From contig JAJDYN010000022.1 in the NCBI GenBank assembly GCA_022825135.1, positions 1-64,000 on the forward strand: 64,000 nt of DNA, read 5' to 3'. The position numbers and the translations under genes are program-made. The DNA is from Gemmatimonadota bacterium (lineage in GTDB: Bacteria; Gemmatimonadota; Gemmatimonadetes; Longimicrobiales; Gaopeijiaceae). This document shows, piece after piece, positions 27,161 to 36,946 of this stretch. The notes under the pieces are model-generated. The model saw only the letters and a program-made list of their open reading frames with translations. It ran no database searches and was not told the DNA's origin. Every line of letters starts with the position of its first letter. The first letter of the stretch is position 1.

Positions 27161-28566
27161 CCACGTTTCGCTGGACGCACCAGCGCGTGCAGGGGGCGCT
27201 CTCCCTGCGGGATGCCCCCGCGTTTGCCGGCACCACGTTCGCGGGCGTTTCCACCGACACGCGCACCCTGGCCGGTGGTGAGCTCTTCGTGGCCATCCCG
27301 GGGGAGAACTTCGACGGACACGACTTCGTGCCCGATGCGGTTGTCGCGGGCGCGGCGGGCGTGGTGGTCTCGCGGGCGGTCGCTGTGGGGGCTTCGGTGC
27401 CGGTGTACCGCGTGCCCGACACCCTGGCCGCGCTCGGACACCTGGCCCGCTATCGCCGCCGCCGCCACGCGGCCCAGGTCGTGGCCATCACCGGATCCTC
27501 GGGCAAGACGACGACCAAGGAATTCCTCCGGGGAGCCCTGCAGCGCAACTACCGGGTGCACGCCAATCCCGGCAACCTCAACAACCGGATCGGGCTGCCG
27601 CTGACGATTCTGGAAGCCCCGGACGCGGCCGAGGTGCTGGTGCTGGAGATGGGCACCAGCGAGCCGGGCGAAATCGCGGCCCTGACCGCGGTCGCGGAGC
27701 CCGACATCGCGGCGGTCACCACCGTCTCGGACGCGCATCTTGAAAAACTGGGTTCGCTGGAGGGGGTGTTTCAGGAGAAGCTGGCGCTGGTCGCCGGGTT
27801 GAACGGACGCGGCGCGGTGGTAGTGGGCGACCAGCCGCCGGCTCTCCCCCAACGGGCTCGCGAGCTTCACCCCAACGTAAGGGTCGCCGGCTGGTCCGAC
27901 GCCGCCGACGCCAACCTGCGCCCCCAGAATCCGCACCCGGATTCCCATGGGCGCTACTTCTTCGACTGGCGCAACCAGCGCGTCCACCTCCAGGTGCCGG
28001 GACGGCACGCGGTCTACGACGCTCTCATTGCGCTTGCCATCTCCGACCTCCTGCAGACGCCTCATGGGCCGGCGGTGCGCGGGCTCGAGCAGTACAGGCC
28101 GCAGGGCATGCGGGGCGAGCAACTGCATGCGGGAGACCTCACCCTTCTGCTGGACTGCTACAACGCGAACCCGCAGAGCGTCCGCGCCGCCCTCGACCTG
28201 CTCGGGCTGATTCCGTCGGCGGGCCGCAGGGTGGCGGTGCTGGGGAGCATGCTCGAGCTGGGCGACCGGAGCGCGGCGCTGCACGACGAACTGCTGAGCG
28301 AAGCGCTGACCCGGGCAGTGGACGTCGTGCTGGCGCTGGGCGAATTCGCCGCGGCCGCCGAACGCCTGCGCAAGACGGGGCGGCAGGGCAGGGAGCCGGC
28401 GCTTCTCGCCAGCGCGGACGCGGCGGAGGGATACGCGCTGCTCCGCGGATTCCTGGAGGGCAACGAGTTGATCCTGCTCAAGGGATCCCGCGGCGTTGCG
28501 CTGGAGCGTCTGGTTCCGCTCATCGAAGCCGACTTCGGGCCAGCGGTCCGCAACGGGGCGAAGTGA
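27157..28566 (+). CDS. murF: UDP-MurNAc-pentapeptide synthetase MurF
   Basis: This 469-residue Mur ligase adds D-Ala-D-Ala to UDP-MurNAc-tripeptide. The start overlaps murE by four bases. Features are the N-terminal STDTR and GENFDGHDF substrate-binding segment, the ATP loop ITGSSGKTTTK near residue 112, NNRIGLPLT and the EMGTSEPGEIA motif, then DCYNANPQS in the C-terminal domain. Its dipeptide substrate requires Ddl, whose gene is not in this window, while alanine racemase is encoded downstream at 47.5 kb. Confidence 0.96.
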   Translation: MTTFRWTHQRVQGALSLRDAPAFAGTTFAGVSTDTRTLAGGELFVAIPGENFDGHDFVPDAVVAGAAGVVVSRAVAVGASVPVYRVPDTLAALGHLARYRRRRHAAQVVAITGSSGKTTTKEFLRGALQRNYRVHANPGNLNNRIGLPLTILEAPDAAEVLVLEMGTSEPGEIAALTAVAEPDIAAVTTVSDAHLEKLGSLEGVFQEKLALVAGLNGRGAVVVGDQPPALPQRARELHPNVRVAGWSDAADANLRPQNPHPDSHGRYFFDWRNQRVHLQVPGRHAVYDALIALAISDLLQTPHGPAVRGLEQYRPQGMRGEQLHAGDLTLLLDCYNANPQSVRAALDLLGLIPSAGRRVAVLGSMLELGDRSAALHDELLSEALTRAVDVVLALGEFAAAAERLRKTGRQGREPALLASADAAEGYALLRGFLEGNELILLKGSRGVALERLVPLIEADFGPAVRNGAK

Positions 28567-28569
28567 ACC

Positions 28570-29676
28570 ATGCTGTATCATCTCCTGCCCCGGTTCACCG
28601 ACGTGCACATCGTCTTCAACCTGTTCACGTACATCACCTTCCGCACCGCCGGGGCGGTGGTGACGGCGCTCGTGCTCAGCTTCCTGCTGGGACCGGGCAT
28701 GATTCGCTGGCTGACCCGGCTGCGCTTTGGTCAGGTCGTGCGCGAAACCGGTCCGGAGACGCATCTGAAGAAGGCCGGCACGCCGACCATGGGCGGGACG
28801 CTGATCATCGCCGCCGCGACCGTCTCCACGCTGCTGTGGGCCGAACTCGACAACGTCGCGATCCTGGTCGTCCTCGCGACCTTCCTCTGGACCGGCGCCA
28901 TCGGGTTCCTCGACGACTATCTGAAGGTCGTCAAGAAGACGAGCGCGGGGCTGGCGGGGCGCTACAAGATGATCGGGCAATGGGCGCTTGGACTGGCCCT
29001 GGGGCTGTTCCTGCTGTTCTACCCGGTGTGGCCCGTCCCGGCGACCTGGACGGGTGTCCCGTTCTTCGCGGAGATGGTGGCGGTCTTCTTCCCGCCGGTC
29101 TACGTGCTGTTCGTGGCCACGGTGGTCTCGGGTACCTCGAACGCGGTCAACCTGACGGACGGGCTCGACGGCCTGGCCGCGGGGCTGTGCGGGATCGCGG
29201 CCGCCACCTTCGGCATCTTCGCCTACCTCATCGGGCGCGTGGACACCTCCGCCTACCTGGGCGTCCTCTACCTGCCCGGCGTGGGGGAGCTGACGGTGTT
29301 CGCCGGCGCGCTGGCCGGGGCGGCGATCGGGTTCCTCTGGTTCAACGCGCATCCCGCGCAGGTGATCATGGGGGACACCGGTTCCCTGTCGCTGGGAGGT
29401 GCCATCGGCGTCATGGCCATCCTTCTCAAATCCGAGTTCCTGCTCGTCATCGTAGGAGGGGTGTTCGTGGCGGAGGCGCTCTCGGTCATCGCCCAGGTGG
29501 GGTATTTCAAGTTCACGGCGCGGCGTTACGGCGAGGGGCGGAGGATCTTTCTCATGGCCCCCATTCACCACCACTTCGAGAAGCTCGGATGGCCGGAAAG
29601 CAAGGTCGTCACGCGCTTCTGGATCGTCGGTGTGCTCTGCGCGATGGTCGCCCTGAGCACTCTCAAGATTCGATAG
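28570..29676 (+). CDS. mraY: Phospho-MurNAc-pentapeptide translocase MraY
   Basis: The 368-residue polytopic enzyme transfers phospho-MurNAc-pentapeptide to undecaprenyl phosphate to make lipid I. About ten membrane helices are visible. Catalytic and Mg-binding motifs are present: KKAGTPTMGG near 67, the double aspartate D115-D116 in GFLDDYLK, NLTDGLDGLA near 195, and PIHHHFEK near 340. The gene begins three bases after murF. The 58 bases before murD contain only a short direct repeat (TACGCATTC) and no gene. Confidence 0.97.
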   Translation: MLYHLLPRFTDVHIVFNLFTYITFRTAGAVVTALVLSFLLGPGMIRWLTRLRFGQVVRETGPETHLKKAGTPTMGGTLIIAAATVSTLLWAELDNVAILVVLATFLWTGAIGFLDDYLKVVKKTSAGLAGRYKMIGQWALGLALGLFLLFYPVWPVPATWTGVPFFAEMVAVFFPPVYVLFVATVVSGTSNAVNLTDGLDGLAAGLCGIAAATFGIFAYLIGRVDTSAYLGVLYLPGVGELTVFAGALAGAAIGFLWFNAHPAQVIMGDTGSLSLGGAIGVMAILLKSEFLLVIVGGVFVAEALSVIAQVGYFKFTARRYGEGRRIFLMAPIHHHFEKLGWPESKVVTRFWIVGVLCAMVALSTLKIR

Positions 29677-29734
29677 ATGGCGATGGACTTCGGGCAGATT
29701 ACGCATTCTACGCATTCCGGCACGGCGGAATCTC

Positions 29735-31129
29735 ATGGCGGCACTGAGCGGACAGCGCATCGCGATCGTCGGCCTCGGGGCGAGCGGCCGGGCCGCCGCG
29801 CGGCTGGCGCTCCGGCACGGCGGGGAGGTGCGCGTGTCGGACGACGGCGACACGCCCGCGTTGCGCGCGTACGCGAGGGAGCTGGAGTCCATGGGCGCTC
29901 GCGTGCGCCTCGGCGGCCACGATACGGCCCGCATCGCGGCAAGCCGCCTGGTCGTGGCCAGTCCGGGCATCCCGCCCGGAGCGCCGGTGCTGTCCTCGCT
30001 CGCGGCGGCGGGCAAGGGCTGGGTTTCCGAGCCCGAGTTCGCGTTTCGCTTCTTCCGCAGCTCGCTCATCGCCGTGACCGGCACCAACGGCAAGACCACC
30101 ACCTCCGCGCTGGCGGCCCGCATGCTTGAGGCGGCGGGAGTGTCGGTCGGCCTGGGGGGCAACATCGGCGGCGGCCTGGGTCCGCCTGCCTCGGAGCTGG
30201 CGCTGCGCGATCCGGCTCCCGAATGGCTGGTCGTCGAGATGAGTTCGTACCAGCTGGGGGCCATCTCCCGGTTCCGCCCGGACATCGGCGTGGTCACCAA
30301 CCTGGCGCCCGACCACCTGGACCGCTATGCGGGCCGCGCCGCCTACTACGCCGACAAGGCGCGCCTGTTCGCCAACGCGCGCGCGGACAGCCGCTGGGTG
30401 CTCGGGAGCGGCGTGCCGGCAGCTCTGCCCCTGGACGATGACGTTCCCGGTGCGCGTTACCTCTTCGACGCGGACGAGTCGGCCGGGAAGCGGTCGGGCG
30501 GCCCGGATGGCGAGCTGGCCGCGTACGCGCGCGACGGCTGGCTGATGTTCGCGTCCGATGGCGGAGAGGAGCGGGTAATGCCGGTCGCGGATGTGGCCCT
30601 GGCCGGCCGGGCGGGGCTCGCCAATACCATGGCGGCGGGGCTGGCGGCCCGCCTGGCGGGCGCCGGGACGGAAGCGATCGCCCGGGCGGCGCGGGACTTC
30701 CGCCCGCTGCCCCACCGGCTGGAGCGGGTGGTCGAGCGCGACGGCGTCCTCTGGGTGAACGACTCGAAAGCGACCAACGTGGCCGCGGCCGCCGGCGCGG
30801 TCCGGAGTTTCGACCGGCCGATCGTGCTGCTGGCCGGCGGCCAGGACAAGGGGGAGGATCTCGCGCCGCTCACGGACGCCATCCGCGGCCGGGTCCGCCG
30901 CGTCATCGTGTACGGTGATGCCCGCTTCCGCCTCGAGGAGGCGCTGGCGGGGGCCGCATCGCAGGTTCGCGTGGAAGCCGACTTCGACACGGCCGTGCAT
31001 GTGGCCGCGCGATGGGCCCGGCCCGGCGACATCCTGCTCCTCGCTCCCGCCTGTGCGAGCTTCGACCAGTTTTCCGACTACGAAGCGCGGGGCCACCGGT
31101 TCGCGTCGCTCGCGCGAGGGGAGGCATGA
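29735..31129 (+). CDS. murD: UDP-MurNAc-L-Ala-D-Glu ligase MurD
   Basis: The 464-residue cytoplasmic ligase adds D-glutamate to UDP-MurNAc-L-Ala. An N-terminal Rossmann-like domain (IAIVGLGASGRAAA) binds the uridine moiety. The ATP loop VTGTNGKTTTSAL lies near residue 112. NLAPDHLDRY and the NDSKATN motif in the C-terminal domain are diagnostic of MurD. The preceding gap of 58 bases is the largest between neighbours from mraZ to ftsA, so a minor internal promoter could exist here. The stop is directly followed by the ftsW ATG. Confidence 0.96.
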   Translation: MAALSGQRIAIVGLGASGRAAARLALRHGGEVRVSDDGDTPALRAYARELESMGARVRLGGHDTARIAASRLVVASPGIPPGAPVLSSLAAAGKGWVSEPEFAFRFFRSSLIAVTGTNGKTTTSALAARMLEAAGVSVGLGGNIGGGLGPPASELALRDPAPEWLVVEMSSYQLGAISRFRPDIGVVTNLAPDHLDRYAGRAAYYADKARLFANARADSRWVLGSGVPAALPLDDDVPGARYLFDADESAGKRSGGPDGELAAYARDGWLMFASDGGEERVMPVADVALAGRAGLANTMAAGLAARLAGAGTEAIARAARDFRPLPHRLERVVERDGVLWVNDSKATNVAAAAGAVRSFDRPIVLLAGGQDKGEDLAPLTDAIRGRVRRVIVYGDARFRLEEALAGAASQVRVEADFDTAVHVAARWARPGDILLLAPACASFDQFSDYEARGHRFASLARGEA

Positions 31130-32323
31130 ATGCCCGTTACGGCCGTCCCCGCCTACCCTGCGTCCCGCGTGCGCGACGCCCGGCCGCTCGCAACGGCGCG
31201 CCTGGGCCGCGGGTGGGAAGGCGCCGCCGTAATGACGCTGACGCTGCTCCTGCTCTCGTTCGGGCTGGTGACCCTCTACAGCGCAAGCTCCTTCCTGGCT
31301 CAGCGGCAGGGGCTTCCCGACTACTATTTCGTTGTCCGCCAGGCCGTGGGCGCCGGCATGGGGCTGGTGTTTCTGCTGATCTTCTCACGGATTCCCTACA
31401 CCAGGTGGCAGTCGCTGGCGTGGCCCATGATGCTGGCGGCCTGGTTGCTGCTCGTCTTCATCATCCTCCCGGGCACCGAGTCCTTCGCCCCCGAGCGGAA
31501 CGGGGCGCGCCGCTGGCTGCAGGTGGGCGCGGCGAGCTTCCAGCCCTCGGAGGCGGCCAAGCTGGCGATCCTGGTGTGGACGGCGGTCCTGGCGGTGAAG
31601 AAACAGGATCGATTCCGAAGCCTCACGCGCGGACTCGGCCCCTTCCTCCTGATCTGGGCCGCGATGCTGGTGCCGGTCCTGCTCGAGCCGGACTTCTCCA
31701 CGGCGGCCCTGATCGCGATGCTCGGCTGCATCATCGTGTTCGCGGCGGGCGCACGCGTGGGCCATTTCGTCTTCCTGGGGCTGCTCGCCACGCCGGCAAT
31801 CCTGTACCAGTTCGCCGCGGACTTCCGATTCAGGCGGCTCATCGTCTTCCTGAACCCGGGATCGCACACCTCGGGCGCCGGATACCAGGTGGATCAGTCG
31901 CTGATCGCGATCGGCTCCGGCGGGATCGGTGGAGTGGGGTTCGGGGAGGGGCAGCAGAAGTTCGGATTCCTTCCCGAGGCGCACAACGACTTCATCTTCG
32001 CCCTGATCGGGGAGGAATGGGGGCTGATCGGCGTGGCTCTTCTGGTCTGCGCCTACGTCGCCCTGATCGTGATCGGCTTCCGCATCGCCCGCCGCGCGGC
32101 CGATCTGCTCGGAGAGCTGCTCGCGGTCGGATGCACCAGCCTCATCGCCCTGCACGCGTTCCTGCACATGGGCGTCAATCTGAGCCTGCTGCCGGCGACC
32201 GGCCTCCCGCTGCCCCTGATTTCGGACGGGCGCTCCAACCTGGTGGTCACCCTGGCCGCGATCGGCATCCTGCTGTCCGTGGCCCGAGGCATCCCTCACG
32301 GTCCGAGACCGGCTCATGATTAG
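31130..32323 (+). CDS. ftsW: Septal peptidoglycan polymerase FtsW (SEDS family)
   Basis: The protein has 397 residues with about ten membrane helices. It polymerises lipid II at the septum together with FtsI. The conserved loop LPEAHNDFIFALIGEEWG (282-299) supplies the catalytic aspartate D287. NGARRWL and FQPSE (137-141) are typical of SEDS proteins. Near the C-terminus the family's PxxSYG(G/R)S element reads LISDGRSN, with aspartate (D366) where tyrosine is usual. RodA cannot be fully excluded on sequence alone, but the position between murD and murG favours FtsW. Confidence 0.93.
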   Translation: MPVTAVPAYPASRVRDARPLATARLGRGWEGAAVMTLTLLLLSFGLVTLYSASSFLAQRQGLPDYYFVVRQAVGAGMGLVFLLIFSRIPYTRWQSLAWPMMLAAWLLLVFIILPGTESFAPERNGARRWLQVGAASFQPSEAAKLAILVWTAVLAVKKQDRFRSLTRGLGPFLLIWAAMLVPVLLEPDFSTAALIAMLGCIIVFAAGARVGHFVFLGLLATPAILYQFAADFRFRRLIVFLNPGSHTSGAGYQVDQSLIAIGSGGIGGVGFGEGQQKFGFLPEAHNDFIFALIGEEWGLIGVALLVCAYVALIVIGFRIARRAADLLGELLAVGCTSLIALHAFLHMGVNLSLLPATGLPLPLISDGRSNLVVTLAAIGILLSVARGIPHGPRPAHD

Positions 32324-33476
32324 GCGAGAGCCGAGCGTGGTCGTCTTCTCCGGCGGCGGCACCGGGGGGCATTTCTACCCCGCGCTCGCGCTGGCCCGCG
32401 AGCTGGCGGCGATGAGACCCGACATCCGTCCGTTCTTCGTCGGCTCGCGCCGCGGCGTGGAGGCGCGCGTGCTCCCGGACTGTGGCCTCGACTATGCGCT
32501 GGTGGAGGTGGAGGGACTGGACCGCCGGCACCTGTGGAACAACGCCCTGGTGATGCAGTCCCTCCTCGGGGGCGTCCTCGAGGTCTTCGACACGTTCCGG
32601 CGGCTGCGGCCCGGGCTGGTGGTGGTCACAGGCGGATACGCGTGCGCCCCGTCCGGACTGGTGGCCGCCTGCATGGGCATTCCCCTGGCGCTTCAGGAGC
32701 AGAACAGCCTGCCGGGGGTCACCACGCGGCTGCTCAGCCGCCACGCGGCCCAGATCCATCTCGCCTGGCCCGAAGCGACGCAGGAGATGCCGCGCCGGGT
32801 GCGCCACCGGGTGGTGGTCAGCGGGAATCCGGTGCGCCGCCCTGAAGAGATCGGGCGCGAGGAAGCGCGTCGTCGCTTCGGGCTTGCGGCGCAGGGGCGG
32901 GTCGCCCTCGTGGTGGGGGGCAGCCAGGGCTCGGCGGTGCTGAACGGACGCATCCTGGAAGCCGTGCTCGGGGCGCCGGAGCGCCCGGAGGGCCTTCAGC
33001 TCCTCTGGGCCAGCGGCCCGGCGCACTTCTCCGGGATGCGGCGGGAACTCGCGCGGGCCGGGTCCCCGGACTGGGTGCGGCTGGTGCCGTACATCGACGA
33101 CATGCCGGGCGCACTCGCCGCGGCGGACCTGGCGGTGAGCCGGGCGGGGGCGATGGCCACCTCGGAGTTCCTCGTGCACGGGCTGCCCGCGATCCTGGTT
33201 CCGCTTCCCACCGCGGCCGAAGATCACCAGACCCGCAACGCCCGGGCGCTCGCCGAAGCGGGCGTGGCGCTGCACCTCCCCGAGGCCGAAGCGGACGCGC
33301 GCGCCCTGTGGGCCGCCATTACGGATCTCGCGCGCGACGACCACCGCGTGGCGTCGATGGCCCGGGCGGCCCGCGAGCGCGCGCGGCCCGACGCGGCCGC
33401 CCACATCGCCACCGCGCTCACCGAGCTGCTCCCGCGGCGGCCGCGGTCGGTGACCGTTCCCGGCGAGGCCGCATGA
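32316..33476 (+). CDS. murG: UDP-GlcNAc transferase MurG
   Basis: The 386-residue GT28 glycosyltransferase adds GlcNAc to lipid I on the inner leaflet, giving lipid II. The start lies eight bases inside ftsW. The N-terminal glycine-rich SGGGTGGHFYPALALA loop binds the lipid diphosphate. TGGYACAPSGLVA, QEQNSLPG and the nucleotide-binding VVGGSQGS segment near residue 205 are characteristic. The C-terminal SRAGAMATSEFL and PLPTAAEDHQ motifs bind UDP-GlcNAc. The ATGA overlap with murC suggests coupled translation. Confidence 0.96.
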   Translation: MIRREPSVVVFSGGGTGGHFYPALALARELAAMRPDIRPFFVGSRRGVEARVLPDCGLDYALVEVEGLDRRHLWNNALVMQSLLGGVLEVFDTFRRLRPGLVVVTGGYACAPSGLVAACMGIPLALQEQNSLPGVTTRLLSRHAAQIHLAWPEATQEMPRRVRHRVVVSGNPVRRPEEIGREEARRRFGLAAQGRVALVVGGSQGSAVLNGRILEAVLGAPERPEGLQLLWASGPAHFSGMRRELARAGSPDWVRLVPYIDDMPGALAAADLAVSRAGAMATSEFLVHGLPAILVPLPTAAEDHQTRNARALAEAGVALHLPEAEADARALWAAITDLARDDHRVASMARAARERARPDAAAHIATALTELLPRRPRSVTVPGEAA

Positions 33477-34876
33477 GCGCCCGGGGTCTGCGCGAGCGCG
33501 CGCGCGAGGGCACGGTGCACTTCATGGGCATCGGCGGGGCGGGCATGTGCGCGCTGGCCGAGCTCTTCCACCGGTCCGGCTACCGGGTGACCGGCTGCGA
33601 CCTGCGGCGCGACCTGAGCGCGCGGTCGCTCGAGGCGCTGGGCATCCCCGTCGCCACAGGCCACGACCCGGATCACCTGGATGGTGTCTCCGCCGTCGTC
33701 GTCTCCTCCGCCATCAGCCCGTCCAACCCGGAGGTGGGCGCGGCGCGCGAGCTGGGCATCCCGGTCGTCAAGCGGGCGGAGGCGCTCGGGCAGTGGGTCA
33801 ACCCGGGCACCGTCGTGGCGGTGGCCGGGACCCACGGCAAGACCACCACAACCGCCCTCGCCACCGAGATCCTGGCGGCGGCCGGCCGGGACCCCACCGG
33901 GCTGGTCGGGGGAAGGGTCGCGGGGTGGGAGGGCAACCTGCGCTACGGGCGCGGGGACCTGTACGTGGTCGAAGCCGACGAATACGACCGCTCGTTCCAC
34001 CACATCGCGCCCCGCACGGCCCTGGTCACCAACCTGGAGGCCGACCACCTCGACACCTACGGGAACCTCGCGCGTCTGCGCGAAGCGTTCCGCACCTTCG
34101 TGGGCGCCGTGCCTCCGGACGGCACGGTGTGCGTCTGCGCCGACGACCCGGGAGCGTCAAAGCTGCTTGCGGGCCTTGGCGCCCGCACCTGCACCTTTGG
34201 CTTCAGCGCGGGCGCCCAGCTGCGGGCGACGCGGGTGCGCATCGGCTCCGGCGGTGCCCGGGCGCGCATCTTCGAGGGGGGGCGGGATCGGGGCGAGCTG
34301 TCGATCCGTCTCCCCGGCAGGCACAACCTGCTCAACGCCCTGGCCGCGGCCGCCGCCGCGCGCCGAATGGGCGTCGGGTGGAGCGACATCCGCCGGTCGC
34401 TGGCGGGGTTCCGCGGGGTGCGCCGCCGCTTCGAGCAGCTCGGACGCGAGCGTGGGGTGACCGTGGTGGACGACTACGCCCACCACCCCACCGAGATCGC
34501 GGCCGCGATCTCGGCGGCGCGCGGCAGCTTTCCCGGAGCCCGTCTGGTGGCCGTCTTCCAGCCTCACCTGTTTTCGCGTACGCGGGACTTCGCCGGGCAG
34601 CTCGGTGCGGCGCTTGCCGCGGCGGACCGGATCTGGGTCTCGGACGTCTATCCCGCGCGCGAAGCGCCCATCCCCGGCATCTCCGGCGAACTCGTGTGCG
34701 CGGCGGTGACCGCGGCGGGGGGACGGGACACGCGCTACCACCCGGACCTGACCACGCTTCCCGCCGCTCTGGCCGGCACCCTCCGCGCCGGGGACATATG
34801 CCTGACCCTGGGCGCCGGATCGATCGAGTCGACCGGTCCCGCGCTCCTTCGCTGCCTGGGAGGACACGATGCGTAA
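33473..34876 (+). CDS. murC: UDP-MurNAc-L-alanine ligase MurC
   Basis: The product is 467 residues and performs the first amino-acid addition to UDP-MurNAc. The ATG overlaps murG by four bases, and the frame upstream is not family-like. HFMGIGGAGMCALAEL binds the nucleotide sugar, and the ATP loop AGTHGKTTTTAL is near residue 120. EADEYDRSFHH and DDYAHHPTEI near 325 are typical MurC motifs. In many bacteria murB and ddl come next; here ftsQ does. Confidence 0.96.
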   Translation: MSARGLRERAREGTVHFMGIGGAGMCALAELFHRSGYRVTGCDLRRDLSARSLEALGIPVATGHDPDHLDGVSAVVVSSAISPSNPEVGAARELGIPVVKRAEALGQWVNPGTVVAVAGTHGKTTTTALATEILAAAGRDPTGLVGGRVAGWEGNLRYGRGDLYVVEADEYDRSFHHIAPRTALVTNLEADHLDTYGNLARLREAFRTFVGAVPPDGTVCVCADDPGASKLLAGLGARTCTFGFSAGAQLRATRVRIGSGGARARIFEGGRDRGELSIRLPGRHNLLNALAAAAAARRMGVGWSDIRRSLAGFRGVRRRFEQLGRERGVTVVDDYAHHPTEIAAAISAARGSFPGARLVAVFQPHLFSRTRDFAGQLGAALAAADRIWVSDVYPAREAPIPGISGELVCAAVTAAGGRDTRYHPDLTTLPAALAGTLRAGDICLTLGAGSIESTGPALLRCLGGHDA

Positions 34877-35624
34877 GCTGCTCGCGTTGACGGTTCCCCT
34901 CCTGCTCGCGGCCGCCACGCTGGCCGCGCTGGGCGACCGCCCCGACATTCTCGCGCACTTTGCGAGATTCCACGTCTCTGCCGTGGAGGTGCGGGGCGTC
35001 CGCTATCTCGACTCCGAGGAAATCCGCCAGTGGATTCCGGTCTACGAAGACGAGCGCGGGGGGGCGCGGTCTCTGGAAGGACGCCTGCGCACGCACCGGT
35101 TGATCGAAGAGGCCATGGTCAGGTCCCTGCCCGGCGACACCGCGGAGATCGTCATCCGGGAGCGCCAGCCGGTGGCCCTGGTGGCGACTCCGGCTCTGAA
35201 TCCCGTCGATCCCGCAGGGGAGTATCTCCCCATCGATCCCGCCCTGCATCGACTCGACCTGCCCATCCTCCGTCCCATGGAGGCGCGGAGCGGCACGCTG
35301 ACGGCCACCGAACACCAGCAGATACAGGCCATGGCCGCGGAGGTGCATCGCCTGGGCGAACTCCATCCGGACTTCGCGCGTTCCGTCTCGGAAATCGGCT
35401 GGACCCCGCAGGGCACGCTGACGGCCCGCTTCTCGGAGACCGAGGCGGTACTGCATTTCGAACCTCCGCTGAGCGTGCGGCGTCTGCGTGAAGGGCTTGC
35501 GGCTCTGGCCGACGCCGTCCCGCGAGCCCCGGAACGAACGGTGACCGTGGCCGACCTCCGCTTCCGCGACCAGGTGGTCGTGAGGCATGCGCCCGCGGGC
35601 GAGCCGGGCAACGGGAGGCGATGA
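34869..35624 (+). CDS. ftsQ: Cell division protein FtsQ/DivIB
   Basis: The 251-residue bitopic membrane protein overlaps murC by eight bases. A single N-terminal membrane helix (KLLALTVPLLLAAATLAAL) is followed by a POTRA domain (VSAVEVRGVRYLDSEEIRQWI) and an FtsQ beta domain. FtsQ organises FtsL, FtsB and FtsW-FtsI at the divisome. The sequence IVIRERQPVALV matches the conserved R-x-P-x-A strand of the family. The cytoplasmic tail is only a few residues. Confidence 0.9.
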   Translation: MRKLLALTVPLLLAAATLAALGDRPDILAHFARFHVSAVEVRGVRYLDSEEIRQWIPVYEDERGGARSLEGRLRTHRLIEEAMVRSLPGDTAEIVIRERQPVALVATPALNPVDPAGEYLPIDPALHRLDLPILRPMEARSGTLTATEHQQIQAMAAEVHRLGELHPDFARSVSEIGWTPQGTLTARFSETEAVLHFEPPLSVRRLREGLAALADAVPRAPERTVTVADLRFRDQVVVRHAPAGEPGNGRR

Positions 35625-35625
35625 C

Positions 35626-36855
35626 ATGGCTTCTCATCTGGTTGCGGGGCTGGATATCGGCGCGACGCGCACCACCGCCGTCATCGCGGAGGTGAGGGGT
35701 CAGTATCCGGCGCACTGGATCGAGGTCCTGGGTCTCGGACAGGTGCACACCAACGGCGTGCACCGGGACGTCGTGCAGGATGTCGAGGAGATGACCGAGC
35801 GCGTCGCCAAGGCGATGCGCGAAGCCGAGCTCATGGCGGGTTGCACCGTGTCCAACATCTATGTGGGCATCAGCGGCGACCAGGTTCAGACCTTCCCCTC
35901 GCACGGCGTGGTAGCCATCTCCTCCACGGAGGTGTCGGCGGACGACATGGCGCGGCTGCATGTGGTGGCGCGCGCCGTCGCGCTGCCCCACGACCGCGAG
36001 CTGCTGCACACGGTTCCTCAGAGCTACACGGTCGACAGCAACTCCGGGATCCTGCACCCGGTCGGCATGCCGGGCACGCGCCTGGAGTCGGAGGTCTATC
36101 TGGTTACGGGAGCGTCGGCGATCGCGAACAACATCCGCAGCGCCGTGTCCCGGGCGGGTTACCGGGTGGAGAAGCTCATCCTCGAGCCCCTGGCGGCCGC
36201 CCGCGCCGTACTGCGGGAAGACGAGAGGGAGATCGGGGTCGCGGTGCTGGATCTGGGCGGGGCCACAAGCCAGATGGCGGTTTTCGTCGACGGAAGGCCG
36301 TACCATACGGACATGCTGCCGACCGGGGGCGTCGCACTGACCTGGGATCTGGTCCAGCATCTGCACATACAGCACGAACAGGCGCGCCGGGTGCTGGAGA
36401 ATCACGGTTGCGCCCTGGCCGAGCTCGTGGGGTCCAGGGAGATGATCGAAATCCCGGGGCCCACGCCCTCGAAGCCTCGGCGCATAGGCAGGGCCGCGGT
36501 CGCGGACGCCCTCGAAAACCGGTTGACGGCGATCATCGCCTGGTACCAGCGGGAGCTGAATGCGCGGGAGCTGAGCGCTCCGCTCGGGACCGGGGTCGTC
36601 CTGACCGGCGGCGTCGCCGCCCTCGACGGCATCGGCGAGCTGGTGCAGAGGATGCTGGGGACGCCGGTTCGCATCGGCACCCCCGGGGCCGGAGTAAGCG
36701 GGTTGGCCGACTCGATGAACCGCTCCCGGCTCGCCACGGTCGTCGGCGTGGCGCAATTCGGAGCCGACCGCTTTGCCAAGACGGGACAGGGGGCACTCGC
36801 CCACACCCCTGGAATGGTCGGAAGGGTGGGCGCCTGGCTCAAGGAGTTTTTCTGA
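35626..36855 (+). CDS. ftsA: Cell division protein FtsA
   Basis: The 409-residue actin-like ATPase tethers FtsZ to the membrane. The ATG at 35626 has GGGAGGCG 6-13 bases upstream and follows the ftsQ stop by one base. Actin-fold motifs are [15 protein letters not shown] (phosphate 1), [16 protein letters not shown] (phosphate 2) and [12 protein letters not shown] (adenosine). The 1C domain typical of FtsA ([14 protein letters not shown]) distinguishes it from MreB. The C-terminus ends in an amphipathic helix ([12 protein letters not shown]), the membrane-targeting element. Confidence 0.95.
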   Translation: MASHLVAGLDIGATRTTAVIAEVRGQYPAHWIEVLGLGQVHTNGVHRDVVQDVEEMTERVAKAMREAELMAGCTVSNIYVGISGDQVQTFPSHGVVAISSTEVSADDMARLHVVARAVALPHDRELLHTVPQSYTVDSNSGILHPVGMPGTRLESEVYLVTGASAIANNIRSAVSRAGYRVEKLILEPLAAARAVLREDEREIGVAVLDLGGATSQMAVFVDGRPYHTDMLPTGGVALTWDLVQHLHIQHEQARRVLENHGCALAELVGSREMIEIPGPTPSKPRRIGRAAVADALENRLTAIIAWYQRELNARELSAPLGTGVVLTGGVAALDGIGELVQRMLGTPVRIGTPGAGVSGLADSMNRSRLATVVGVAQFGADRFAKTGQGALAHTPGMVGRVGAWLKEFF

Positions 36856-36946
36856 GCGCACCGCGGTACCGGGCGGCGGACGTTGCGTCCCGCGCCCGGC
36901 GCAAGCACGGGAATGGGAAGACATCCCTCCAGCAAGGAAGGAAACA

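Noticed and set aside
27130-30300. 1056-codon minus-strand frame opposite murF-mraY-murD
   Set aside because: It spans three conserved genes in antisense and is low-complexity.
35626-36855. ftsA considered as a second actin-like gene such as mreB or parM
   Set aside because: The 1C-domain signature, C-terminal amphipathic helix and position before ftsZ identify FtsA.
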